Shown: positions 9,888-21,436 of the stretch, piece after piece | How the letters are laid out: every line of letters begins with the position of its first letter | Position numbering within the stretch: position 1 is the stretch's first letter | Source: Trypanosoma brucei gambiense DAL972 | Lineage: Eukaryota; Euglenozoa; Kinetoplastea; Trypanosomatida; Trypanosomatidae | DNA length: 64,000 nt | Assembly (NCBI RefSeq): GCF_000210295.1 | Contig: NC_026735.1 | Span: 321,749-385,748, forward strand | Reading direction: 5' to 3' | Made by a program: the position numbers and the translations under genes | The notes under the pieces: model-generated | Database searches by the model: none | What the model was told of the DNA's origin: nothing | Seen by the model: only the letters and a program-made list of their open reading frames with translations

Positions 9888-11431
9888 CATTTTTTTTCTT
9901 TTCTTCCTACATGGACATTTAACTTTTTTTCCTCTTTTTTTTACGGTGGTATATCCTCTTTTTTTGTCACCCAATGGTTAAATTACCATGCGGTGACAAA
10001 ACAAAGACTCGGTTTTCAAACTCATTGAAAGTAATAGAGTACGCATACCTAAAAAAAAGTGTATGCGGAGTGGATTATGTATTCTCATGAAATCAATCAT
10101 TCAAATATATAATGCAAAGCGTAAACAACTGGACGACGGGAGAAAATAGATTTAATTTTTGCGATGCCGCTATAAATAACTCCTTCACTAACCGTTATTG
10201 CTCGACGTAGCATCACTAGGTAAACCTTTACGCGTTCGTCTGCTTTGAATGCACTAGTTCATACAGCTCCCTAAAGTCTAACTCCGTCTCAACTCTTTCC
10301 CCACTCTTACACATCGAATAGTCTTTGGCAAAATACAAACCTTTGGGAGTCGCACCTCCACAAGAAATTAGTTATAGCTAGTCTTCCCCCACTGCGCAGA
10401 TTATGCATCCTTATCAATTGCCTCGGCTGATAACTTAAGTTGACAGCGTAATTGAGCTATCCGTCTCTGTTATGGGTCCCTGATGGCAGTACTCGTGGTT
10501 TCCATAGGAGGGGGAACGACCCGTCCGAATAATCCAAATTTGAGGGGTTAAAGGGTAGTAAAATACATTACTTTCATCAGAGGAGGGACACACGAAATGA
10601 CTTAAGGGTGCGAGAGTGGCATTCTGAACCTGTAAAATGTGTACCTTGCCTGCTTCTTCATGCTATGAAATGTAAATATATCCCAAACATTCAAGTCTGC
10701 TTTGTCGATATATTTGTCACAGAAGTGTAGTAGGTTACATGGTCTGTGTGAACTGGGGATCGGAACCTCTCTGGTGGCAGTGTATTGTGGTGTAATGTAT
10801 GCATGGCCGCAGTGTTGAATACCATTCCTCATATCTACTCGAGTTCAGTTTTGGTGAGTTAGCCTATGGTTATCTCCTCGATGTTTTATCTCGGGGTTTA
10901 GTAGAGATGGACACATCTAAAGTTATGGGGGCGGCTGTTACCTGTGGGAGCCCTGTTATAAAGTGGTAAGTACTGTGCCTCTTTTATGGGCGCTGTCAGA
11001 CAAGCATTTTGTTTTGTGTGGAGACGAACTTTCCTCCATTTGCTTTGGAGGGACGATTTAAGTAACTGCTGGTAGCCATCGGGTAATAGAAACGTGAGAG
11101 GCAAAGTGGGTCTGTTGGAGTGTGATTATTCTTTTTGGGTGCGTCTTCATTACCTGGATGTTGGGAATGCTGATTACTGCTGTTTCCACTGTGGTGAGGC
11201 GAATAAACAGCTGCAAGTGTGTTTCGGATCCCTTTAGTTTTTAGTAAATTCTTTTTCGAATATGTGAATACCAAGCATACACATGCGCGTTTAGTTGCCA
11301 GCTAATATTTGTAACTCTGGATCTTTCACAACTTGGGTATGTATGTAACATTGTAAATTGCTTTGCTTCTTTTCCGAAATAATTTGTGGAAGAGTTCTTG
11401 ATAAGACTGAAAGGTGGAATAATATAAAAAA

Positions 11432-12742
11432 ATGATGAAGTATTTGCTGGTATTTGCAATTATTACCACAAGAATCTCTGTGTTGTTGGCGACTAATGGT
11501 GGAGATAAACATGTAAAAGCTAACAAGAAACTTGATCAAGAAGGTGCCAACTTGCTCTGTAAAATGAAGCATCTTGCTGATAAAGTTGCAGAGAAAGGAG
11601 GAGAAGACCTAAAGAAGAAAACTAAAGGTTTTGAAGGTGACGTACTTTTGGAGTTGGAAAGAGTGGATAGTTGGTTGGAAAAGCTGAGGGATCGGAAACA
11701 GTATAGCGACGGTTATGCTAAGCTGTCTGACTCTGATATAGAAAAAGTAAAGGAGATATTCAAGAAAGCAAAAGATGGAATAACTAAGCAACTCCCTGAG
11801 GCAAAGAAAGCCGGTGAGGATGCTGAAAAACTGCACGCTGAAGTGAAGAAGGCCGCGGAGAATGCACGTGGACAGGATCTTGATGACGATACGGCGAAGT
11901 CCACTGGCTTGTACAGGGTGCTGAATTGGTACTGCATTACTAAAGAAGAAAGGCACAACGCTACCCCTAACTGTGACGGAATCCAATTCAGAAAGCATTA
12001 TCTGTCGGTGAATAGAAGCGCTATTGACTGCAGCAGCACCGGCTATGAGGAGAATTATGATTGGTGTGCGAACGCGCTGCAGGTGGCCCTAAATAGCTGG
12101 GAGAATGTGAAGCCAAAAAAATTGGAGTCAGCCGGGTCGGACATGAATTGCAACATCGGCCAATCTTCCGAGAGCCATCCATGCACCATGACAGAGGAGT
12201 GGCAGACTCCATACAAGGAAACTGTCAAAAAGCTAAAAGAACTCGAGGATGCGCACGAGAAGGGCAAGAAGGCTCATGATGCTATGTTGGGTTACGCTAA
12301 TACCGCATATGCTGTGAACACGAAAGTGGAACAGGAAAAGCCGCTGGCAGAGGTGATAGCGGCAGCTAAGGAAGCAGGGAAAAAGGGCGCGAAAATTATA
12401 ATACCCGCAGCTGCCCCAGCAACACCGACTAACAGCACGAAAAATGAAGATAGTGCTCCAACCGAGCATGTTGATAGAGGGATTGCAACAAATGAAACAC
12501 AAGTGGAAGTTGGTATTGATGCTGACTTTGACGGGTTGCTGGAGGCTGCCGAGGCTGCAGAGGTAACGCGTAGACATCAGAGAACAGCAATGATTATATT
12601 GGCAGTCCTTGTACCTGCCATTATTCTTGTGGTTACGGCCGTTGCATTCTTCATAATGGTGAAACGAAGGAGGAATAACTCCCAGGATGTGGACACCGGA
12701 AAAGCGGAGGGTGGGGTTTCTAGCGTAAAAGTAGTAATGTAG
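11432..12742 (+). CDS. ISG65: Invariant surface glycoprotein ISG65, copy 4
   Basis: It has 436 residues. The leader is ATNGGDKHVKANKK followed by DQEGANLLCK. The first long helix is the EKGGEDLKKKTKGFEGD type with RDRKQYSDG, while the middle is the CITKEERHN type. It therefore joins cassettes that occur separately in copies 1 and 5. It carries YDWCANALQ where copies 1 and 2 have YDWSANALQ, giving a seventh ectodomain cysteine. The tail ends VKVVM. Signal peptide and membrane span are as in copy 1. Confidence 0.96.
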   Translation: MMKYLLVFAIITTRISVLLATNGGDKHVKANKKLDQEGANLLCKMKHLADKVAEKGGEDLKKKTKGFEGDVLLELERVDSWLEKLRDRKQYSDGYAKLSDSDIEKVKEIFKKAKDGITKQLPEAKKAGEDAEKLHAEVKKAAENARGQDLDDDTAKSTGLYRVLNWYCITKEERHNATPNCDGIQFRKHYLSVNRSAIDCSSTGYEENYDWCANALQVALNSWENVKPKKLESAGSDMNCNIGQSSESHPCTMTEEWQTPYKETVKKLKELEDAHEKGKKAHDAMLGYANTAYAVNTKVEQEKPLAEVIAAAKEAGKKGAKIIIPAAAPATPTNSTKNEDSAPTEHVDRGIATNETQVEVGIDADFDGLLEAAEAAEVTRRHQRTAMIILAVLVPAIILVVTAVAFFIMVKRRRNNSQDVDTGKAEGGVSSVKVVM

Positions 12743-13055
12743 ACTCACCTTCACTCTTATAGAAATGTGCAGTTTTTTTTTTTAAACAGTGATTGTAAAT
12801 AAGGGAACTAAAGAGAATAAAAATGACAACAAGTTGAATAAAAGTATATAGATTCATGAGATAAGGAAGAAGGTCTAGCAGCCTTTTCGTTGTTTTTGTT
12901 TTGTGGTAATACCTTACCTATATTTTTTTTAAAAAATAAAGAATTGACACAATAGAGTAAATATTTTCACTTGAAGAAACCGTTGTTGATTTTCTCTTCC
13001 ATTCGTAAATTCAGCTGATCGTTTGAAGCATCCATCTCTCACACTGTACGTCATC

Positions 13056-13433
13056 ATGGCTAGCATGCTTCATGAAACTGCCACAACCGTATCATACAGG
13101 GGAGCGCTATGCAAATTAGCAGGTGTTGAGCTACAAGGGATTAATTTATCACCACCTCAAAGGCTGTGCCACTTGGGGTTGCTGATCAGTCGTGAGATCA
13201 ACTGGCTGGCAGCAGTCCTCGAGGAATGGGAAGAAAAATATATGCTCTTGACATGTGTGCCGTACCGTGGTGTTGTGGACGCGTGTACAACCCTGCTCAG
13301 GACAATTAAGCGGCACCTGGAGACAGAGAACAGTTCAAAGGACAATGAAAAGGAGTGGGATGCGTTGCTGGCTTCTAGCATTACTGAATTTCAGGTGGAG
13401 GTTATGGAAATCGGAAAGGGTAAGAGTTACTAG
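13056..13433 (+). CDS. Small ISG-like ORF, unit 4 (125 aa)
   Basis: This is an intact 125-codon ORF. Its protein is identical to the unit 3 copy (QRLCHLG, VVDACTT) although the DNA has a few silent differences. The pyrimidine tract and AG acceptor lie just upstream. The family assignment is the same tentative one as for unit 1. Confidence 0.45.
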   Translation: MASMLHETATTVSYRGALCKLAGVELQGINLSPPQRLCHLGLLISREINWLAAVLEEWEEKYMLLTCVPYRGVVDACTTLLRTIKRHLETENSSKDNEKEWDALLASSITEFQVEVMEIGKGKSY

Positions 13434-14976
13434 CATTTTTTTCTTTTCTTCCTACATGGGCATTTAACTTTTTTTTTCCTTTTTTCTTTATGGTGGTATA
13501 TCCTCTTTTTTTGTCACCCAATGGTTAAATTACCATGCGGCGACAAAAAACAAAGACTCGGTTTTTAAACTCATTGAAAGTAATAGAGTACGCATACCTA
13601 AAAAAAAGTGTATGCGGAGTGGATTATGTATTCTCATGAAATCAATCATTCAAATATCTAATGCAAAGCGTAAACAACTGTACGACGGAAATTTTTTTTT
13701 TTGCGATGCCGCTATAAATAAATCCTTCATTAACCGTTATTGCTCGACGTAGCATCACTAGGTAAACCTTTATGCGTTCGTCTGCTTTCAATGCGCTAGT
13801 TCATACAGCTCCCTAAAGTCTAATCCCGTCTCAACTATTTCCCCACTCTTACACATCGAATAGTCTTCGACAAAATACAAACCTTTGGGAGTCGCACCTC
13901 CACAAGAAATTAGTTATAGCTAGCCTTCCCCCACTGCGCAGATTATGCATCCTTATCAATTGCCTCGGCTGATAACTTAAATTGACAGCGTAATTGAACT
14001 ATCCGTCTCTGTTATGAGTCCCTGATGGCAGTACTCGTGGTTTCCATAGGAGGGGGAACGACCCGTCCAAATAATTTAAATTTGAGGGGTTAAAGGGTAG
14101 TAAAATACATTACTTTCATCAGATGAGAGACACACGAAATGACTTAAGGGTGCGAGAGTGGCATTCTAAAGCTGTAAAATGTGTACCTTGCCTGCTTCTT
14201 CATGCCATGAAATGTAAAAATATCCCAAACATTCAAGTCTGCTTTGTCGATATATTTGTCACAGAAGTTTAGTAGGTTACATGGTCTGTGTGAACTGGGG
14301 ATCGAAAGCTCTCAGGTGGCAATGTATGGCGGTGTAATGTATGCATGGCCGCAGTGTTGAATACCATTCCTCATATCTACTCGATGAGTTCAGTTTTGGT
14401 GAGTTAGCCTATGGTTATCTCCTCGATGTTTTATCTCGGGGTTTAGTAGAGATGGACACATCTAAAGTTATGGGGGCGGCTGTTACCTGTGGGAGTCCTA
14501 TTATAAAGTGGTAAGTACTGTGCCTCTTTTATGGGCGCTGTCAGGCAAGCATTTTGTTTTGTGTGGAGACGAACTTTCCTCCATTTGCTTTGGAGGGACG
14601 ATTGAAGTAACTGCTGGTTTCTGTTGTGCAATAGAAACGTGAGAGGCAAAGTGGGTCTGTTGGAGTGTAATTATTCTTTTTGGGTGCGTCTTCATTACCG
14701 GGATGTTGGGAATGCTGATTACTGCTGTTTCCACTGTAGTGAGGCGAATAAACAGCTGCAAGTGTGTTTCGGATCCCTTTAGTTTTTAGTAAATTCTTTT
14801 TCGAATATGTGAATACCAAGCATACACATGCGCATTAAGTTTCAAGCTAATATTTGTAACTCTGGACCTTTCACAACTTGGGTATGTATGTAACATTGTA
14901 AACTGCTTTGCTTCTTTTCCGAAATAATTTGTGGAAGAGTTCTTGATAAGACTGAAAGGTGGAATAATATAAAAAG

Positions 14977-16287
14977 ATGATGAAGTATTTGCTGGTATTT
15001 GCAATTATTACCACAAGAATCTCTGTGTTGTTGGCGACTAATGGTGGAGATAAACATGTAAAAGCTAACAAGAAACTTGATCAAGAAGGTGCCAACTTGC
15101 TCTGTAAAATGAAGCATCTTGCTGATAAAGTTGCGAATAAAGGAGGAGAAGACCTAAAGAAGAAAACTAAAGGTTTTGAAGATGACGTACTTTTGGAGGT
15201 GGAAAGAGTGAATAATTGGTTGGAAAAGCTGGGAGATCGGAAACAGTATAACGACGGTTATGCTAAGCTGTCTGACTCTGATATAGAAAAAGTGAAGGGA
15301 ATATTTACTAAGGCAAAAGATGGAATAACTAAGCAACTCCCTGAGGCAAAGAAGGCTGCGGACGACGCTAAGAAACTGTACGATGAAGTGAAGAAGGCCG
15401 CAGAAGATGCACGTGGAGTGAAAGTGAGTGACGAAACGAACTCTAGTGGCCTTTACAGGATTTTGGATTGGTATTGTTTTAAAGAAGGGGAGAACGCGGG
15501 TAAGAGCGACAACTGTGATGGCGTCAAGTTCAGCGAGCATCATGGAACGCACAGAAGAAGGAATGTTATTGACTGCGGTGACGAGAAAGCGAACAAATAT
15601 GGGGATGCTTCCTCAAAAACATTGGAGGACACCTTAAAAGAGTGGAATGTCAAGAAGCCCTCAGCTGAAACCAACAACAACGGAAATGACATGTGCAAGA
15701 ATGGTCAATCTTCCGAGAGCCATCCGTGCACCATGACAGAGGAGTGGCAGACTCACTACAAGGAAACTGTCGAAAAGCTAAGGGAACTCGAGGGTGCGCA
15801 CGAGAGGGGCAAGAAGGCTCATGATGCTATGTTGGGTTACGCTAATACTGCACATGCGACAAACAGGAAAGTGGAACAGGGCAAACCACTGACAGAGGTG
15901 ATAGCGGCAGCTAAGGAAGCAGGGAAAAAGGGCGCGAAAATTATAATACCCGCAGCTGCCCCATCAACACCGACTAACAGCACGAAAAATGAAGATAGTG
16001 CTCCAACCGAGCATGTTGATAGAGGGATTGCAACAAATGAAACACAGGTGGAAGTTGGTATTGATGCTGACTTTGACGGTTTGCTGGAGGCCACCGAGGC
16101 TGCAGAAGTAAAAAGCAGACATCAGAGAACAGCAATGATTATATTAGCAGTCCTTGTACCTGCCATTATTCTTGTGGTTACGGCCGTTGCATTCTTCATA
16201 ATGGTGAAACGAAGGAGGAATAACTCCCAGGATGTGGACACCGGAAAAGCGGAGGGTGGGGTTTCTAGTGGAAAGGCGGTAATGTAG
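14977..16287 (+). CDS. ISG65: Invariant surface glycoprotein ISG65, copy 5
   Basis: It has 436 residues and represents the second main sequence type. The helix is NKGGEDLKKKTKGFEDD with GDRKQYNDG. The middle is YCFKEGENAGKSDNCDG, then SEHHGTHRRRNVIDCGD, then KKPSAETNNNGND. The stalk-proximal part is ANTAHATNRKVEQGK. The tail ends SGKAVM, not SVKVVM, but keeps three lysines. Six cysteines are conserved in position. A surface-exposed half of the head is thus almost entirely different from copies 1 and 2, while the membrane span is unchanged. Confidence 0.96.
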   Translation: MMKYLLVFAIITTRISVLLATNGGDKHVKANKKLDQEGANLLCKMKHLADKVANKGGEDLKKKTKGFEDDVLLEVERVNNWLEKLGDRKQYNDGYAKLSDSDIEKVKGIFTKAKDGITKQLPEAKKAADDAKKLYDEVKKAAEDARGVKVSDETNSSGLYRILDWYCFKEGENAGKSDNCDGVKFSEHHGTHRRRNVIDCGDEKANKYGDASSKTLEDTLKEWNVKKPSAETNNNGNDMCKNGQSSESHPCTMTEEWQTHYKETVEKLRELEGAHERGKKAHDAMLGYANTAHATNRKVEQGKPLTEVIAAAKEAGKKGAKIIIPAAAPSTPTNSTKNEDSAPTEHVDRGIATNETQVEVGIDADFDGLLEATEAAEVKSRHQRTAMIILAVLVPAIILVVTAVAFFIMVKRRRNNSQDVDTGKAEGGVSSGKAVM

Positions 16288-16594
16288 ACTCACCTTCACT
16301 TATAGGAATGTGCAGGTTTTTTTCAAACAGTGATTGTAAGTAAGGGAACTAAAGAGAATAAAAATGACAATGAGTTGAATAAAAGTATAGAGATTCATGA
16401 GATAGGGAAGAAGTTCTAGCAGCCTTTTCGTTGTTTTTGTTTTGTGGTAATACCTTACCTATGCTTTTTTAAAAATAAAGAATTGACACAATAGAGTAAA
16501 TATTTTCACTTGAAGAAACCGCTGTTGATTTTCTCTTCCATTCGTAAATTCAGCTGATCGTTTGAAGCATCCATCTCTCACACTGTACGTCATC

Positions 16595-16972
16595 ATGGCT
16601 AGCATGCTTCATGAAACTGCCACAACCGTATCATACAGGGGAGCGCTATGCAAATTAGCAGGTGTTGAGCTACAAGGGATTAATCTATCACCACCTCAAA
16701 GGTTGTGTCAGTTGGAGTTGCTGATCAGTCGTGAGATCAACTGGCTGGCAGCAGTCCTCGAGGAATGGGAAGAAAAATATATGCTTTTGACATGTGTGCC
16801 GTACCGTGGTGTTGTGGACGCGTTTACAACCCTGCTCAGGACAATTAAGCGGCACCTGGAGACAGAGAACAGTTCAAAGGACAATGAAAAGGAGTGGGAT
16901 GCGTTGCTGGCTTTTAGCATTACTGAATTTCAGGTGGAGGTTATGGAAATCGGAAAGGGTAAGAGTTACTAG
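16595..16972 (+). CDS. Small ISG-like ORF, unit 5 (125 aa)
   Basis: This is an intact 125-codon ORF with QRLCQLELL in place of QRLCRLGLL and LAFSITEF in place of LASSITEF. It is otherwise the same as unit 1. Confidence 0.45.
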   Translation: MASMLHETATTVSYRGALCKLAGVELQGINLSPPQRLCQLELLISREINWLAAVLEEWEEKYMLLTCVPYRGVVDAFTTLLRTIKRHLETENSSKDNEKEWDALLAFSITEFQVEVMEIGKGKSY

Positions 16973-18515
16973 CATTTTTTTCTTTTCTTCCTACCTGTAC
17001 ATTTAACTTTTTTTCCTCTTTTCTTTATGGTGGTATGTCCTCTTTTTTTTGTCACCCAATGGTTAAATTACCATGCGGTGACAAAACAAAGACTCGGTTT
17101 TTAAACTCATTGAAAGTAATAGAGTACGCATACCTAAAAAAAAGTGTATGCGGAGTGGATTATGTATTCTCATGAAATCAATCATTCAAATATCTAATGC
17201 AAAGCGTAAACAACTGTACGACGGAAATTATTTTTATTTTTGCGATGCCGCTATAAATAAATCCTTCATTAACCGTTATTGCTCGACGTAGCATCACTAG
17301 GTAAACCTTTATGCGTTCGTCTGCTTTCAATGCGCTAGTTCATACAGCTCCCTAAAGTCTAATCCCGTCTCAACTATTTCCCCACTCTTACACATCGAAT
17401 AGTCTTCGACAAAATACAAACCTTTGGGAGTCGCACCTCCACAAGAAATTAGTTATAGCTAGCCTTCCCCCACTGCGCAGATTATGCATCCTTATCAATT
17501 GCCTCGGCTGATAACTTAAATTGACAGCGTAATTGAACTATCCGTCTCTGTTATGAGTCCCTGATGGCAGTACTCGTGGTTTCCATAGGAGGGGGAACGA
17601 CCCGTCCGAATAATCCAAATTTGAGGGGTTAAAGGGTAGTAAAATACATTACTTTCATCAGATGAGAGACACACGAAATGACTTAAGGGTGCGAGAGTGG
17701 CATTCTAAAGCTGTAAAATGTGTACCTTGCCTGCTTCTTCATGCCATGAAATGTAAAAATATCCCAAACATTCAAGTCTGCTTTGTCGATATATTTGTCA
17801 CAGAAGTTTAGTAGGTTACATGGTCTGTGTGAACTGGGGATCGAAAGCTCTCAGGTGGCAATGTATGGCGGTGTAATGTATGCATGGCCGCAGTGTTGAA
17901 TACCATTCCTCATATCTACTCGATGAGTTCAGTTTTGGTGAGTTAGCCTATGGTTATCTCCTCGATGTTTTATCTCGGGGTTTAGTAGAGATGGACACAT
18001 CTAAAGTTATGGGGGCGGCTGTTACCTGTGGGAGTCCTATTATAAAGTGGTAAGTACTGTGCCTCTTTTATGGGCGCTGTCAGGCAAGCATTTTGTTTTG
18101 TGTGGAGACGAACTTTCCTCCATTTGCTTTGGAGGGACGATTGAAGTAACTGCTGGTTTCTGTTGTGCAATAGAAACGTGAGAGGCAAAGTGGGTCTGTT
18201 GGAGTGTAATTATTCTTTTTGGGTGCGTCTTCATTACCGGGATGTTGGGAATGCTGATTACTGCTGTTTCCACTGTAGTGAGGCGAATAAACAGCTGCAA
18301 GTGTGTTTCGGATCCCTTTAGTTTTTAGTAAATTCTTTTTCGAATATGTGAATACCAAGCATACACATGCGCATTAAGTTTCAAGCTAATATTTGTAACT
18401 CTGGACCTTTCACAACTTGGGTATGTATGTAACATTGTAAACTGCTTTGCTTCTTTTCCGAAATAATTTGTGGAAGAGTTCTTGATAAGACTGAAAGGTG
18501 GAATAATATAAAAAG

Positions 18516-19826
18516 ATGATGAAGTATTTGCTGGTATTTGCAATTATTACCACAAGAATCTCTGTGTTGTTGGCGACTAATGGTGGAGATAAACATGTAA
18601 AAGCTAACAAGAAACTTGATCAAGAAGGTGCCAACTTGCTCTGTAAAATGAAGCATCTTGCTGATAAAGTTGCGAATAAAGGAGGAGAAGACCTAAAGAA
18701 GAAAACTAAAGGTTTTGAAGATGACGTACTTTTGGAGGTGGAAAGAGTGAATAATTGGTTGGAAAAGCTGGGAGATCGGAAACAGTATAACGACGGTTAT
18801 GCTAAGCTGTCTGACTCTGATATAGAAAAAGTGAAGGGAATATTTACTAAGGCAAAAGATGGAATAACTAAGCAACTCCCTGAGGCAAAGAAGGCTGGTG
18901 AGAACGCTGAGAAACTGTACGATGAAGTGAAGAAGGCCGCAGAAGATGCACGTGGAGTGAAAGTGAGTGACGAAACGAACTCTAGTGGCCTTTACAGGAT
19001 TTTGGATTGGTATTGTTTTAAAGAAGGGGAGAACGCGGGTAAGAGCGACAACTGTGATGGCGTCAAGTTCAGCGAGCATCATGGAACGCACAGAAGAAGG
19101 AATGTTATTGACTGCGGTGACGAGAAAGCGAACAAATATGGGGATGCTTCCTCAAAAACATTGGAGGACACCTTAAAAGAGTGGAATGTCAAGAAGCCCT
19201 CAGCTGAAACCAACAACAACGGAAATGACATGTGCAAGAATGGTCAATCTTCCGAGAGCCATCCGTGCACCATGACAGAGGAGTGGCAGACTCACTACAA
19301 GGAAACTGTCGAAAAGCTAAGGGAACTCGAGGGTGCGCACGAGAGGGGCAAGAAGGCTCATGATGCTATGTTGGGTTACGCTAATACTGCACATGCGACA
19401 AACAGGAAAGTGGAACAGGGCAAACCACTGACAGAGGTGATAGCGGCAGCTAAGGAAGCAGGGAAAAAGGGCGCGAAAATTATAATACCCGCAGCTGCCC
19501 CATCAACACCGACTAACAGCACGAAAAATGAAGATAGTGCTCCAACCGAGCATGTTGATAGAGGGATTGCAACAAATGAAACACAGGTGGAAGTTGGTAT
19601 TGATGCTGACTTTGACGGTTTGCTGGAGGCCACCGAGGCTGCAGAAGTAAAAAGCAGACATCAGAGAACAGCAATGATTATATTAGCAGTCCTTGTACCT
19701 GCCATTATTCTTGTGGTTACGGCCGTTGCATTCTTCATAATGGTGAAACGAAGGAGGAATAACTCCCAGGATGTGGACACCGGAAAAGCGGAGGGTGGGG
19801 TTTCTAGTGGAAAGGCGGTAATGTAG
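18516..19826 (+). CDS. ISG65: Invariant surface glycoprotein ISG65, copy 6
   Basis: It has 436 residues and is nearly identical to copy 5 across gene and spacer, which points to a recent duplication. The clear difference is a short tract where copy 5 reads KKAADDAKK and this copy reads KKAGENAEK. The latter sequence also occurs in copy 8. That is a good candidate for a short conversion tract. The tail is SGKAVM. Confidence 0.96.
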   Translation: MMKYLLVFAIITTRISVLLATNGGDKHVKANKKLDQEGANLLCKMKHLADKVANKGGEDLKKKTKGFEDDVLLEVERVNNWLEKLGDRKQYNDGYAKLSDSDIEKVKGIFTKAKDGITKQLPEAKKAGENAEKLYDEVKKAAEDARGVKVSDETNSSGLYRILDWYCFKEGENAGKSDNCDGVKFSEHHGTHRRRNVIDCGDEKANKYGDASSKTLEDTLKEWNVKKPSAETNNNGNDMCKNGQSSESHPCTMTEEWQTHYKETVEKLRELEGAHERGKKAHDAMLGYANTAHATNRKVEQGKPLTEVIAAAKEAGKKGAKIIIPAAAPSTPTNSTKNEDSAPTEHVDRGIATNETQVEVGIDADFDGLLEATEAAEVKSRHQRTAMIILAVLVPAIILVVTAVAFFIMVKRRRNNSQDVDTGKAEGGVSSGKAVM

Positions 19827-20133
19827 ACTCACCTTCACTTATAGGAATGTGCAGGTTTTTTTCAAACAGTGATTGTAAGTAAGGGAACTAAAGAGAATAA
19901 AAATGACAATGAGTTGAATAAAAGTATAGAGATTCATGAGATAAGGAAGAAGTTCTAGCAGCCTTTTCGTTGTTTTTGTTTTGTGGTAATACCTTACCTA
20001 TGCTTTTTTAAAAATAAAGAATTGACACAATAGAGCAAATATTTTCACTTGAAGAAACCGTTGTTGATTTTCTCTTCCATTCGTAAATTCAGCTGATCGT
20101 TTGAAGCATCCATCTCTCACACTGTACGTCATC

Positions 20134-20511
20134 ATGGCTAGCATGCTTCATGAAACTGCCACAACCGTATCATACAGGGGAGCGCTATGCAAATTAGCAG
20201 GTGTTGAGCTACAAGGGATTAATCTATCACCACCTCAAAGGTTGTGTCAGTTGGAGTTGCTGATCAGTCGTGAGATCAACTGGCTGGCAGCAGTCCTCGA
20301 GGAATGGGAAGAAAAATATATGCTTTTGACATGTGTGCCGTACCGTGGTGTTGTGGACGCGTTTACAACCCTGCTCAGGACAATTAAGCGGCACCTGGAG
20401 ACAGAGAACAGTTCAAAGGACAATGAAAAGGAGTGGGATGCGTTGCTGGCTTTTAGCATTACTGAATTTCAGGTGGAGGTTATGGAAATCGGAAAGGGTA
20501 AGAGTTACTAG
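20134..20511 (+). CDS. Small ISG-like ORF, unit 6 (125 aa)
   Basis: This is an intact 125-codon ORF, identical in protein sequence to unit 5. That is as expected, because the two whole units are almost the same. Confidence 0.45.
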   Translation: MASMLHETATTVSYRGALCKLAGVELQGINLSPPQRLCQLELLISREINWLAAVLEEWEEKYMLLTCVPYRGVVDAFTTLLRTIKRHLETENSSKDNEKEWDALLAFSITEFQVEVMEIGKGKSY

Positions 20512-21336
20512 CATTTTTTTCTTTTCTTCCTACCTGTACATTTAACTTTTTTTCCTCTTTTCTTTATGGTGGTATGTCCTCTTTTTTTTGTCACCCAATG
20601 GTTAAATTACCATGCGGTGACAAAACAAAGACTCGGTTTTTAAACTCATTGAAAGTAATAGAGTACGCATACCTAAAAAAAAGTGTATGCGGAGTGGATT
20701 ATGTATTCTCATGAAATCAATCATTCAAATATCTAATGCAAAGCGTAAACAACTGTACGACGGAAATTATTTTTATTTTTGCGATGCCGCTATAAATAAA
20801 TCCTTCATTAACCGTTATTGCTCGACGTAGCATCACTAGGTAAACCTTTATGCGTTCGTCTGCTTTCAATGCGCTAGTTCATACAGCTCCCTAAAGTCTA
20901 ATCCCGTCTCAACTATTTCCCCACTCTTACACATCGAATAGTCTTCGACAAAATACAAACCTTTGGGAGTCGCACCTCCACAAGAAATTAGTTATAGCTA
21001 GCCTTCCCCCACTGCGCAGATTATGCATCCTTATCAATTGCCTCGGCTGATAACTTAAATTGACAGCGTAATTGAACTATCCGTCTCTGTTATGAGTCCC
21101 TGATGGCAGTACTCGTGGTTTCCATAGGAGGGGGAACGACCCGTCCGAATAATCCAAATTTGAGGGGTTAAAGGGTAGTAAAATACATTACTTTCATCAG
21201 ATGAGAGACACACGAAATGACTTAAGGGTGCGAGAGTGGCATTCTAAAGCTGTAAAATGTGTACCTTGCCTGCTTCTTCATGCCATGAAATGTAAAAATA
21301 TCCCCAACATTCAAGTCTGCTTTGTCGATATATTTG

Positions 21337-21436
21337 NNNNNNNNNNNNNNNNNNNNNNNNNNNNNNNNNNNNNNNNNNNNNNNNNNNNNNNNNNNNNNNN
21401 NNNNNNNNNNNNNNNNNNNNNNNNNNNNNNNNNNNN
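21337..21436. other. Assembly gap (100 N) in the array spacer
   Basis: The gap is exactly 100 N. Sequence before it (20874-21336) and after it (21440-21902) covers the same 463-base part of the spacer but in two variants: the left side is like units 4-6 and the right side like units 1-2. The assembly therefore steps backwards across the gap, and one or more complete units may be missing. Confidence 0.95.
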
